A stretch of 64,000 bases of DNA. Source: Mycolicibacterium fortuitum subsp. fortuitum (GTDB lineage: Bacteria > Actinomycetota > Actinomycetes > Mycobacteriales > Mycobacteriaceae). Both the position numbers and the translations under genes were made by a program. Under the pieces are notes generated by a model. It made no database searches. It was not told the DNA's origin and worked only from the letters and a program-made list of their open reading frames with translations. Below are positions 29,991 through 40,632 of the stretch, one piece after another; position 1 is the stretch's first letter, and each line of letters opens with the position of its first letter. The stretch lies in contig NZ_AP025518.1 of assembly GCF_022179545.1 (NCBI RefSeq), forward strand, positions 2,914,001 to 2,978,000, read 5' to 3'.

Positions 29991-30007
29991 TCACAATGGT
30001 GTTGTGA
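29991..30007. promoter_or_regulatory. SufR operator over the sufR start
   Basis: TCACAA (29991-29996) and TTGTGA (30002-30007) form a perfect 6-bp palindrome with 5 bases between. It covers a CACAAT -10-like box and the GTG at 30004, so binding would block transcription of the whole suf operon. Its shape resembles the inverted repeat reported upstream of Rv1460. Identity is inferred from symmetry and position. Confidence 0.7.
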
Positions 30008-30786
30008 AAATGCGTCGGGAGACTACGGGCTCGGTTTCGAGCCCTGTTTCGGCTGGTGTGCCGAAGCCGGTCAACGACGTTGTGCCGGCATCCGACGGGC
30101 ATACCCGCCGGGCGATCATCCACCTGTTGCTGGAAGGTCCGATCACCGCGGGGCAGATCGGTGACCGGCTCGGTATTTCGGCTGCGGGCGTACGCCGGCA
30201 CCTCGATGCCCTGATCGAAGCCGGCGATGCACAGGCCAGCGCCGCCGCGGCGTGGCAGCACAGCGGTCGGGGCCGCCCGGCCAAGCGTTACCGGTTGACC
30301 TCCGCGGGGCGCGCCAAGCTGGGCCACACCTATGACGATCTCGCCGTCGCCGCGATTCGGCAACTGCGTGAGATCGGCGGCAAGGACGCTGTGCGGACCT
30401 TCGCGCGGCGCCGCATGGACACCATCCTGGCCGGCGTCACCGAGGGGTCCGGCGGAGTGGCCGACACCGCCGAGCGCGTCGCGGACGCGCTGACGCGGGC
30501 CGGGTATGCCACGACGACCAATCCGGTGGACGGCCCGATTCACGGGGTGCAGATCTGCCAGCATCACTGTCCGGTATCGCACGTCGCCGAGGAGTTCCCG
30601 GAGTTGTGCGAAACGGAGAGCGAGGCGTTCGCCGAGATCCTGGGCACTCATGTCCAGCGGCTGGCCACCATCGTCAACGGTGACTGCGCCTGCACCACAC
30701 ACGTTCCACTCGATGCGGACGGCCCAGCCAGGACGGCCGCAGAGACAAGCCAAACGACAGCCAACAAGCAAGGAGCGGCGATATGA
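30004..30786 (+). CDS. sufR: Fe-S-sensing transcriptional repressor SufR
   Basis: First gene of the suf operon; 260 residues from GTG 30004. The winged-helix DNA-binding domain spans residues 30-100: a helix in [19 protein letters not shown], then [15 protein letters not shown], then the wing. Cysteines C185, C189, C202 and C228/C230 near the C-terminus give the spacing CX3CX12CX27C expected for the [4Fe-4S] sensor of mycobacterial SufR (Rv1460). When the cluster is bound the operon is repressed; this is known from the family. The TGA overlaps the sufB ATG (ATGA). An upstream in-frame extension lies in the mptB promoter region and is not used. Confidence 0.93.
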   Translation: MKMRRETTGSVSSPVSAGVPKPVNDVVPASDGHTRRAIIHLLLEGPITAGQIGDRLGISAAGVRRHLDALIEAGDAQASAAAAWQHSGRGRPAKRYRLTSAGRAKLGHTYDDLAVAAIRQLREIGGKDAVRTFARRRMDTILAGVTEGSGGVADTAERVADALTRAGYATTTNPVDGPIHGVQICQHHCPVSHVAEEFPELCETESEAFAEILGTHVQRLATIVNGDCACTTHVPLDADGPARTAAETSQTTANKQGAAI

Positions 30787-32246
30787 CCATCACGCCCGAA
30801 ACGGCATCGATGAGCCGCGTGCGCGAAGAGGATCGAAACCTGACCCAGGAAGAGACCATCGCGTCACTGGGCAACTACGGCTACGGCTGGTCGGACTCGG
30901 ACGTCGCAGGCGCCAGTGCCCAGCGCGGCCTGTCCGAAGCCGTCGTGCGTGACATCTCGGCCAAGAAGAACGAGCCGGAATGGATGTTGGAATCCCGGCT
31001 CAAGGCCCTTCGTACCTTCGAGAAGAAGCCCATGCCGAACTGGGGTTCCAACCTCGAGGGCATCGACTTCGACAACATCAAGTACTTCGTGCGTTCCACC
31101 GAGAAGCAGGCGGCGTCCTGGGAGGAACTGCCCGAGGACATCCGCAATACCTATGACCGTCTCGGCATTCCGGAAGCCGAGAAGCAGCGTCTGGTCGCCG
31201 GTGTGGCCGCTCAGTACGAGTCCGAGGTGGTGTACCACCAGATCCGCGAGGACCTCGAGGCGCTCGGCGTCATCTTCCTGGACACCGATTCGGGCCTGCG
31301 CGAGCACCCGGAGATCTTCCAGAAGTACTTCGGCACGGTGATCCCGGCCGGCGACAACAAGTTCTCGGCTCTGAACACCGCGGTGTGGTCGGGTGGTTCG
31401 TTCATCTACGTCCCGCCGGGCGTGCACGTCGACATCCCGCTGCAGGCCTACTTCCGGATCAACACCGAGAACATGGGCCAGTTCGAGCGGACGCTGATCA
31501 TCGCCGACGAAGGCTCCTACGTGCACTACGTCGAGGGTTGTACGGCACCGATCTACAAGTCGGACTCGCTGCACTCCGCCGTGGTCGAGATCATCGTCAA
31601 GCCCGGTGCCCGCGTGCGCTACACGACCATTCAGAACTGGTCGAACAACGTCTTCAACCTGGTGACCAAGCGTGCCCGCGCCGAGGCCGGCGCCACCATG
31701 GAGTGGATCGACGGCAACATCGGTTCAAAGGTCACCATGAAGTACCCGGCGGTCTGGATGACCGGTGAGCACGCCAAGGGTGAGGTGCTCTCGGTGGCCT
31801 TCGCCGGCGAGGGCCAGCACCAGGACACCGGCGCCAAGATGCTGCACCTGGCCCCGAACACGTCGTCCAACATCGTGTCCAAGTCGGTGGCCCGCGGCGG
31901 TGGCCGCGCGTCCTACCGCGGCCTGGTCCAGGTCAACAAGGGCGCCCACGGCAGTAAGTCGAGCGTGAAATGCGATGCGCTGCTGGTCGATACGATCAGC
32001 CGCTCGGATACCTACCCGTACGTCGACATCCGCGAGGACGACGTGACGATGGGGCACGAGGCCACGGTGTCCAAGGTCAGCGAGGATCAGCTCTTCTACC
32101 TGATGAGCCGCGGTCTGACCGAGGACGAGGCGATGGCGATGGTGGTGCGCGGCTTCGTCGAGCCCATCGCCAAGGAACTGCCCATGGAATACGCGCTCGA
32201 GCTCAACCGGCTGATCGAGCTGCAGATGGAAGGCGCGGTCGGTTAA
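30783..32246 (+). CDS. sufB: Fe-S cluster assembly scaffold SufB
   Basis: Scaffold subunit of SufBCD, 487 residues. The beta-helix core contains [40 protein letters not shown] and [11 protein letters not shown], with the conserved cluster-forming cysteine. [18 protein letters not shown] is the C-terminal SufB/SufD signature. No intein interrupts the gene, whereas the M. tuberculosis orthologue carries one. The ATG overlaps sufR by 4 bases, and the TAA directly abuts the sufD GTG, so all are translated from one message. Confidence 0.98.
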   Translation: MTITPETASMSRVREEDRNLTQEETIASLGNYGYGWSDSDVAGASAQRGLSEAVVRDISAKKNEPEWMLESRLKALRTFEKKPMPNWGSNLEGIDFDNIKYFVRSTEKQAASWEELPEDIRNTYDRLGIPEAEKQRLVAGVAAQYESEVVYHQIREDLEALGVIFLDTDSGLREHPEIFQKYFGTVIPAGDNKFSALNTAVWSGGSFIYVPPGVHVDIPLQAYFRINTENMGQFERTLIIADEGSYVHYVEGCTAPIYKSDSLHSAVVEIIVKPGARVRYTTIQNWSNNVFNLVTKRARAEAGATMEWIDGNIGSKVTMKYPAVWMTGEHAKGEVLSVAFAGEGQHQDTGAKMLHLAPNTSSNIVSKSVARGGGRASYRGLVQVNKGAHGSKSSVKCDALLVDTISRSDTYPYVDIREDDVTMGHEATVSKVSEDQLFYLMSRGLTEDEAMAMVVRGFVEPIAKELPMEYALELNRLIELQMEGAVG

Positions 32247-33464
32247 GTGGCATCGAATTTGACGGAAGCGGCCGAAACGGCTGCCGCCAACTCCGGCTCG
32301 ACGTTGGCTGCCGCCAACAAGGGCGAGCTGTTCGCATCTTTCGACGTCAACGCCTTCGAGGTGCCCGGCGGTCGCGACGAGCTGTGGCGGTTCACCCCGC
32401 TGAAGCGGCTTCGCGGCCTGCACGACGGCTCGGCCGGGTCCAATGGCCGGCCGACCGGCTCAGCCGGTATCACCGTGACCGAGCGGCCCGGCGTGACCGT
32501 GGAGACCGTCGGTCGTGACGACACGCGGCTCGGCGAGGGCGGTGTGCCCACCGATCGCGTTGCCGCTCAGGCCTATTCGTCGTTCGAGACGGCCACGGTG
32601 GTGACGGTCAAGCGTGACACCGAAGTCGCCGAGCCCATCGAGATCGTGGTGGAAGGCCCCGGTGTCGACACCGTGGGCTACGGCCATCTACAGATCCGGG
32701 TCGAGGAGCTGGCGCGGGCCATCGTCGTGGTCGACCTGCGCGGCAGCGGCACCTACGCGGACAACGTCGAGATCATCGTCGGTGACGCGGCCGGTCTCGG
32801 CGTCATCTGGATCGCCGACTGGGCCGACGACATGGTGCATGTCAGCGCCCATCACGCCAAGCTCGGCAAGGACGCGGTGCTCGGGCACGTCAACGTCACC
32901 CTCGGCGGCGATGTCGTGCGCACCTCGGCCACCGTGCGATTCGCCGGGCCCGGTGGCGACGCGAAGATGCTCGGGACCTACTTCGCCGACGACGGTCAGT
33001 TCTTCGAGTCCCGGTTGCTCGTCGACCACGCTCAGCCGCACTGTAAGTCCGACGTGCTCTACAAGGGTGCGCTGCAGGGTGATCCGGATTCCAAGAAGCC
33101 GGACGCGCACACGGTGTGGATCGGCGACGTGCTGATCCGGGCCGAGGCCACCGGTACCGACACCTTCGAGGTGAACCGCAACCTGGTTCTGACCGATGGT
33201 GCCCGTGCCGACTCGGTGCCCAACCTGGAAATCGAGACCGGCGAGATCGTCGGAGCCGGGCACGCCAGCGCCACCGGACGTTTCGACGACGAGCAGTTGT
33301 TCTACCTGCGCGCCCGCGGCATCCCCGAGGATCAGGCCAGGCGCTTGGTCGTGCGCGGATTCTTCAACGAGATCATCGCCAAGATCGCTGTCCCGGAGGT
33401 GCGTGAGCGCCTGACCGCAGCCATCGAAAAAGAACTTGCCATCACTGAATCGAGAGCCAACTAG
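32247..33464 (+). CDS. sufD: Fe-S cluster assembly protein SufD
   Basis: Partner of SufB and SufC; 405 residues from GTG 32247, which follows the sufB TAA with no gap. The C-terminal beta-helix contains [21 protein letters not shown], with the histidine and cysteine at the SufB interface, and [13 protein letters not shown]; the [19 protein letters not shown] ending mirrors the SufB terminus. In other bacteria SufD helps iron enter the scaffold. It is followed by sufC after 2 bases. Confidence 0.97.
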   Translation: MASNLTEAAETAAANSGSTLAAANKGELFASFDVNAFEVPGGRDELWRFTPLKRLRGLHDGSAGSNGRPTGSAGITVTERPGVTVETVGRDDTRLGEGGVPTDRVAAQAYSSFETATVVTVKRDTEVAEPIEIVVEGPGVDTVGYGHLQIRVEELARAIVVVDLRGSGTYADNVEIIVGDAAGLGVIWIADWADDMVHVSAHHAKLGKDAVLGHVNVTLGGDVVRTSATVRFAGPGGDAKMLGTYFADDGQFFESRLLVDHAQPHCKSDVLYKGALQGDPDSKKPDAHTVWIGDVLIRAEATGTDTFEVNRNLVLTDGARADSVPNLEIETGEIVGAGHASATGRFDDEQLFYLRARGIPEDQARRLVVRGFFNEIIAKIAVPEVRERLTAAIEKELAITESRAN

Positions 33465-33466
33465 TC

Positions 33467-35997
<2,531 letters not shown>

Positions 35998-36001
<4 letters not shown>

Positions 36002-36339
36002 GCGAGACCGCTTCTGACGAACTGCTCGCCGACGTCGAGGAAGCCATGCGCGACGTGGTGGACCCCGAGCTGGGCATCAACGTCGTCGACCTCGGCTTGG
36101 TGTACGGACTCAACGTCGAAGAGGGTGATGAAGGTCGGGTGGCCCTGATCGACATGACGCTCACCTCGGCCGCGTGTCCGCTGACCGACGTGATCGAGGA
36201 TCAGTCGCGTACTGCGTTGGTCGGCGCGGGCCTGGTCAACGAGATCAAGATCAATTGGGTCTGGAACCCGCCGTGGGGTCCGGACAAGATCACCGACGAC
36301 GGCCGTGAGCAATTGCGGGCGCTCGGTTTCACCGTCTAG
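35998..36339 (+). CDS. sufT: SufT-type Fe-S maturation factor (DUF59/MIP18)
   Basis: A 113-residue MIP18-family protein, last gene of the operon and equivalent to Rv1466. The family hallmark VVDPELGINVVDLGLVYGL is near residue 20 and TSAACPLTD contains the conserved cysteine. Such proteins assist Fe-S maturation or cluster delivery, important under high demand. ATG 35998 overlaps the sufU stop. Confidence 0.93.
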
Positions 36340-36393
36340 CGGCCGACAGCCGCACCGGGCGACGCTGTTGCCGACGGAGATTGGTATCCGAGG

Positions 36394-36921
36394 GTGCTGA
36401 CCGTCCCCGCGTTCGTCTGGCGCACCGGTTTCCTGGGCCGGGCGCTCATCGTCGGCGGAGCGGTGGGCGTCGTAGTGGGTGTGCTCTCCTGGCTGGATTC
36501 CGGATTCTGGATTTCCGGCGTCGTCGTGCTGGTCATCGTGGGCACGTTCTCCGGGGTCTGGACAGCGCGCCGGATGGCACGGTACTGGCCGACGGCGGGG
36601 CAGTTATCCGGCACGGAACGGGTCGCGGTGGTGCGCGCCGCCCGCGCCGGTGAACCGATCGATGACGTGCGTTTGGCCGGGTTTGCCCGAGATTATCGAC
36701 AGGGTGTGCATGAGGCAGTTGAGTCGGGACGCCCCCTCCGATGGTTGTTGCCTGCCGTGCTCATCGTCGCCGCCGCAAGTGCCTTGTGGGATGCCGTCTT
36801 CGGATCAGTCGGCAATGCGGTGGTGTCGGTTGTCTATCTGACGGCGCTGGTGCTGGAGCTCTTCTGGTGGCCAAGGCGACAGGCCCGCCTACTCGCTTGT
36901 GTCGACCAGGCCGGCCCGTAA
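36394..36921 (+). CDS. Hypothetical membrane protein, four helices
   Basis: A 175-residue unknown with two pairs of hydrophobic helices: residues 15-35 and 37-57, then after a charged loop with SGTERVAVVRAARAGEPIDD, residues 110-130 and 132-152. Both termini are probably cytoplasmic. GTG 36394 is the best start, with no strong ribosome site. It is 54 bases after sufT in the same direction and might be transcribed from it. It converges on the small secreted-protein gene. I do not recognise a family. Confidence 0.75.
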   Translation: MLTVPAFVWRTGFLGRALIVGGAVGVVVGVLSWLDSGFWISGVVVLVIVGTFSGVWTARRMARYWPTAGQLSGTERVAVVRAARAGEPIDDVRLAGFARDYRQGVHEAVESGRPLRWLLPAVLIVAAASALWDAVFGSVGNAVVSVVYLTALVLELFWWPRRQARLLACVDQAGP

Positions 36922-36961
36922 GGCAGGCCGCCGTGTGTGCTACGGCGGCCCACGTGTATTT

Positions 36962-37216
36962 CTAGCCCACAGGCGGGTTTTCGCCGGCCGGACCGTACGG
37001 CCCGTTCTGCGGTGTCTGTTCGGTGCCACCGTGCGACTGCCCCGGCGGTGAGACCACGATGTTGGCGTTACCTGGGCTTTGGCAGACCGTGGCGGATTGG
37101 GTCTCGGTGCACGGCGATGGCGGTTCCTCGGCAGAAGCGGTGGCTCCGAGCGCAACAGCGCCCGCGACGCCGCTCGCGGCCAGAATCTGCGTGACGAACA
37201 ACAGTGGTTTGGACAT
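36962..37216 (-). CDS. Small secreted protein, 84 aa
   Basis: Starts at ATG 37216 with GAGGAGGT four bases upstream. Residues 1-30 are a typical Sec signal peptide with a hydrophobic core (LFVTQILAASGVAGAVALG) and an ATASA cleavage motif before EEPP. The mature part, about 55 residues, is proline-, glycine- and asparagine-rich with two cysteines (SPCTETQSATVCQS) likely to form a disulfide. Many mycobacteria have small exported proteins of this kind, mostly of unknown role. Confidence 0.75.
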   Translation of the reverse strand: MSKPLLFVTQILAASGVAGAVALGATASAEEPPSPCTETQSATVCQSPGNANIVVSPPGQSHGGTEQTPQNGPYGPAGENPPVG

Positions 37217-37477
37217 CGGCACCTCCTCAGGCGCACTTCGGTTTGGCGGCCGCCAGTGGCGAGTCAACTGACGACGTTGCCCGAGTCCCGGCTCAAGCCA
37301 CCGACGACTCCTCTCGGCAACAGTCCTTGAGTACCCATGCGGGGCGGACGCCGAACCCCCTCATCACTGTGGACAACTGCCGATTTCCGGCTGATTTCAC
37401 CCTGATCTTGTCGGGGACCGTCGTTAGCTTCGCCGGCAACAGGACCAGTAGGTCTCGCTGAACGGGAAGGCACCGTA

Positions 37478-38161
37478 ATGAATACCGACATCGAACAATT
37501 GCGCACTGTCTGCGTACGTGACCTGGGAGATCCGGCCGGCTGGCCGGAGCCGACGGGATATCCGAATTCCTTGGCGCTGTGCATCATTGATGCGATCTAT
37601 GTCACGGGAGCGCGTCACCTGACGGTGCAGAAAGTGGTGGAGCGTTACCGCACCCACCGGGCAGGCCAGGGAGGTGACGCCGACACCGACGGCGCCCCCG
37701 AACTCTTGGCGAGCGTGCACGAGGTCGGCGGTCCGGAGCCATGGGCATCGGAAATCGGTAATCGTCGTCCGACGTCGACGGCCAGGAACGCGCCGCTGCG
37801 TGCGGTGGCGCTGGTGCGGGTCGCCCAGGCGCTCATCGAGTTGGGGATCGAGACGACCGCGGACCTGCGGGCGGCCGCCGAGGACGTGGAGCGTTGCGGG
37901 AAGGCGAGAGCGGCATGGTGTGCGGTGCCCGGGCAACAATCCGGCTTCACCTGGTCGTATCTGGTGCTCTTGGCTCAGGTCCCAGAGGTGACGGTGCACA
38001 CCGCCGTGGCAGGCTATGTCGTCCGCGAGGTCGGTGCGGTTGATCCCGTCGCGGCGCTGCGTGCAGTGTCGCGGTTCGCGGGTTGGGATCTCCACGCGCT
38101 CCACCACGCCATCTGGCGGTTCGAGTCGGGGCGGCGGCGTACTCTGCCGTCGTCCGCCTGA
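37478..38161 (+). CDS. Hypothetical protein with HhH-like segment
   Basis: A 227-residue soluble protein. ATG 37478 has GGGAAGG 7 bases upstream. The stretch RAAWCAVPGQQSGFTWSYLV looks like the helix-hairpin-helix of DNA-glycosylase-type proteins, where Pro-Gly precede the hairpin, but the catalytic lysine and Fe-S cysteines of endonuclease III are not evident. The N-terminal half is helical and has two cysteines. The gene stands alone, with a 261-base gap to the secreted-protein gene; in that gap I see no clear structure. DNA binding is a guess. Confidence 0.65.
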   Translation: MNTDIEQLRTVCVRDLGDPAGWPEPTGYPNSLALCIIDAIYVTGARHLTVQKVVERYRTHRAGQGGDADTDGAPELLASVHEVGGPEPWASEIGNRRPTSTARNAPLRAVALVRVAQALIELGIETTADLRAAAEDVERCGKARAAWCAVPGQQSGFTWSYLVLLAQVPEVTVHTAVAGYVVREVGAVDPVAALRAVSRFAGWDLHALHHAIWRFESGRRRTLPSSA

Positions 38162-38225
38162 TTCCGGACAAACTCGCGGTGAGTAAATCGGAATCCGGTC
38201 ACTCCACTGGCTGTTGCTCCCTCAT

Positions 38226-39323
38226 GTGAGCCAACCACTGCGTGATCTCTTCAGTCCGTTCACCGTCGGGTCGCTGACGATTCCGAATCGTTTCGCGATG
38301 GCGCCGATGACCAGAGCGGCGTCACCCGGCGGTGTGCCGGGCGCCGATGTGGCGGCGTATTACGCGCGGCGCGCCGCCGGCGGCGTCGGCCTGATCATCA
38401 CCGAGGGTGTGCGCTTGGCCGACCCGGTCGCGGGGTGGCCGCTCAGTGTCCCGACCCTGGCGGGCGACGAGGTACTCGACGGCTGGCGGGCCGTCACCGA
38501 CGCGGTCCATGCCGAGGGCTCCGTGATCGCCGCGCAACTGTGGCATCAGGGTGCCGAACGTGCCGACGCCGACGGCCTGGTCGCCGTCAGCCCATCGGGA
38601 ATCAACAGTGCCGGTGCGGCGAAGGGTCGGCCGTTGCGGACCGATGAATTGGCCGGGGTCGCAACGCAGTTCGCAGAGGCGGCGCGCAATGCCAAGGCGG
38701 CCGGATTCGACGCGGTCGAGTTGCACGGCGCTCACGGTTACCTGCTCGACGAGTTTCTCTGGGAGAAGACGAATCAGCGCACCGATGCCTACGGTGGCTC
38801 CCTTGCAGCGCGCACGCGTTTCCCGGTCGAGGTCGTCGAGGCGGTGCACGCCGCGGTCGGTCGCGGGTTCCCGATCATCTACCGCTTCTCGCAGTGGAAG
38901 GCCAATGCCTACGACGCGCAACTCGTCCGTAGCCCCGACGAGTTGGAGCAGATGCTCGCCCCGTTGGTGGCTGCGGGCGTCGACGTGCTGCACCCGTCGA
39001 CGCGCCGCGTCTACGTACCCGCGTTCGCCGGCTCGGACCTGAGCCTGGCGGGCTGGACCAAGAAGGTCAGCGGGGTACCGGTGATCGGGGTCGGCTCGGT
39101 CGGGCTGGCCACTGAATTCCAACCCGGAAAGCGAGACGGTGACCCCATCGAGCCGGCCCCGATCGATCGGCTGCTGGAGCAGTTCGAGGCCGAAGAGTTC
39201 GACATCGTGGCGATCGGCCGGGCGCTGCTGGCAGATCCGGGCTGGGTGAACCGGTTGCGTGACGACACGCTGGGCGGCTTCACCGGCTACCACGCCGAAA
39301 CCGCACTGGCCAGGCTCTACTGA
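38226..39323 (+). CDS. Old Yellow Enzyme family NADH:flavin oxidoreductase
   Basis: A 365-residue FMN enzyme with a TIM barrel; residues FSPFTVGSLTIPNRFAMAPM open the barrel. The active-site pair and substrate loop are in VELHGAHGYLLDEFLW and NQRTDAYGGSL. Such enzymes reduce activated alkenes and electrophiles. Start GTG 38226 (SQPLRDLF) is preferred; TTG 38214 in the same frame adds four residues. No regulator lies beside it. The natural substrate is unknown. Confidence 0.9.
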   Translation: MSQPLRDLFSPFTVGSLTIPNRFAMAPMTRAASPGGVPGADVAAYYARRAAGGVGLIITEGVRLADPVAGWPLSVPTLAGDEVLDGWRAVTDAVHAEGSVIAAQLWHQGAERADADGLVAVSPSGINSAGAAKGRPLRTDELAGVATQFAEAARNAKAAGFDAVELHGAHGYLLDEFLWEKTNQRTDAYGGSLAARTRFPVEVVEAVHAAVGRGFPIIYRFSQWKANAYDAQLVRSPDELEQMLAPLVAAGVDVLHPSTRRVYVPAFAGSDLSLAGWTKKVSGVPVIGVGSVGLATEFQPGKRDGDPIEPAPIDRLLEQFEAEEFDIVAIGRALLADPGWVNRLRDDTLGGFTGYHAETALARLY

Positions 39324-39367
39324 AATAGGCTGGGAACAGGCCATTACGCCCCGACGTTAGGAAAAGT

Positions 39368-39742
39368 GTGAGTACGCAGGACATCACCACCGAACAGTTC
39401 GACAGCATCGTCAAGGACAACGAGATCGTGCTGGTCGACTTCTGGGCGTCGTGGTGCGGACCGTGCCGGGCATTCGCGCCGACATTCAAGGCCGCTTCCG
39501 AGAAACACCCCGATGTCGTCTTCGCCAAGGTGGATACCGAGGCTGAGCAGGGTTTGGCCGCAGCAGCCGAGATCCGCTCGATCCCCACCCTGATGGCGTT
39601 CAAGAAGGGCAAGTTGGTCTTCAACCAGGCCGGCGCGTTGCCGCCGGCCGCACTCGAGGACCTGGTTCAGCAGATCAAGGAATTCGACATCGACGCGGCC
39701 ATCAAAGAGCAGGCCGAGCGGGGCGACGCCGAACAAATGTGA
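39368..39742 (+). CDS. trxA: Thioredoxin
   Basis: A 124-residue thioredoxin with WCGPC active site (C30, C33) and cis-proline segment SIPTLMAFKKGKLV. No signal peptide; it is cytoplasmic. The C-terminal 20 residues (IDAAIKEQAERGDAEQM) are a charged helix beyond the usual fold. GTG 39368 has AGGA at 39359-39362. It matches Rv1470. No thioredoxin reductase follows here; echA12 is next. Confidence 0.95.
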   Translation: MSTQDITTEQFDSIVKDNEIVLVDFWASWCGPCRAFAPTFKAASEKHPDVVFAKVDTEAEQGLAAAAEIRSIPTLMAFKKGKLVFNQAGALPPAALEDLVQQIKEFDIDAAIKEQAERGDAEQM

Positions 39743-39756
39743 CGGCAGGCACGCGA

Positions 39757-39762
39757 TAGCGT
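39757..39762 (+). promoter_or_regulatory. -10 box of echA12 (leaderless)
   Basis: TAGCGT with 7 bases to GTG 39770, which decides between the starts at 39761 and 39770. Confidence 0.5.
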
Positions 39763-39769
39763 GCTGTCC

Positions 39770-40591
39770 GTGACTGCGCAGAACGAATTCGTACTGGTCG
39801 ACCGTCCCCGCCCGGACGTGGCCTTGGTGACCCTGAACCGCCCCGAGCGGATGAACTCGATGGCGTTCGACGTCATGGTGCCGCTCAAGGCGGTGCTGGA
39901 AGAACTGCGCTACGACAACAGCGTGCGCGTCGTGGTGCTGACCGGGGCCGGCCGGGGGTTCTCTTCCGGGGCCGATCACAAGTCGGCCGGATCGGTGCCG
40001 CACGTGGCCGGTCTGACCAGGCCGACGTACGCACTGCGGTCGATGGAGATCCTCGATGATGTGATCCTCGCCCTACGTCGGCTCCATCAGCCGGTGATCG
40101 CCGCCGTCAACGGCGCGGCCATCGGGGGAGGGCTCTGTCTGGCGCTGGCCTGTGACGTTCGCGTGGCCGCCGAGGGTGCCTACTTCCGCGCCGCGGGAAT
40201 CAACAATGGGCTTACTGCCAGTGAGCTGGGGTTGTCCTACCTTCTGCCGCGCGCGATCGGCTCGTCACGGGCCTTCGAGATCATGCTGACGGGGCGTGAC
40301 GTGGACGCGCAGGAGGCCGAACGCATCGGGCTGGTGTCCAGCGTGGTGGCCGAGCAGGCGCTTCTGGACACCTGCTATGCCATGGCGGAGCGCATGGCGG
40401 CGTTCTCCCGGCCGGGAATCGAGTTGACCAAGCGCACACTTTGGAGTGGACTGGACGCCGCTAGCCTGGAGGGGCACATGCAGGCCGAGGGCCTGGGACA
40501 ACTCTTCGTGCGCCTGCTCACCGCAAACTTCGAGGAAGCGGTTGCCGCGCGCGCGGAGAAGCGCCCCGCAGTCTTTACCGACGAGAAGTAA
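39770..40591 (+). CDS. echA12: Enoyl-CoA hydratase/isomerase EchA12-like
   Basis: Crotonase-fold enzyme, 273 residues from GTG 39770, close to Rv1472. The oxyanion-hole segments are GAGRGFSSGADHKSAG and NGAAIGGGLCLALACDVRVA; the usual catalytic glutamates are not obvious, so isomerase or hydratase activity is uncertain. The start 9 bases earlier (39761) is open, but TAGCGT 7 bases before 39770 points to this one. The last codons and stop are copied just downstream (40595-40609). Confidence 0.9.
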   Translation: MTAQNEFVLVDRPRPDVALVTLNRPERMNSMAFDVMVPLKAVLEELRYDNSVRVVVLTGAGRGFSSGADHKSAGSVPHVAGLTRPTYALRSMEILDDVILALRRLHQPVIAAVNGAAIGGGLCLALACDVRVAAEGAYFRAAGINNGLTASELGLSYLLPRAIGSSRAFEIMLTGRDVDAQEAERIGLVSSVVAEQALLDTCYAMAERMAAFSRPGIELTKRTLWSGLDAASLEGHMQAEGLGQLFVRLLTANFEEAVAARAEKRPAVFTDEK

Positions 40592-40609
40592 TTGCCGACG
40601 AGAAGTAAT
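40578..40609 (+). repeat. 15-bp direct duplication at the end of echA12
   Basis: CCGACGAGAAGTAAT occurs at 40578-40592 and 40595-40609, a 17-base period. It copies the last codons (DEK) and stop of echA12 into the leader of the ABC-F gene, directly before the AGGAGG ribosome site. It looks like a replication-slippage duplication. Confidence 0.9.
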
Positions 40610-40632
40610 CAGACACTGAGGAGGACCGCAGC

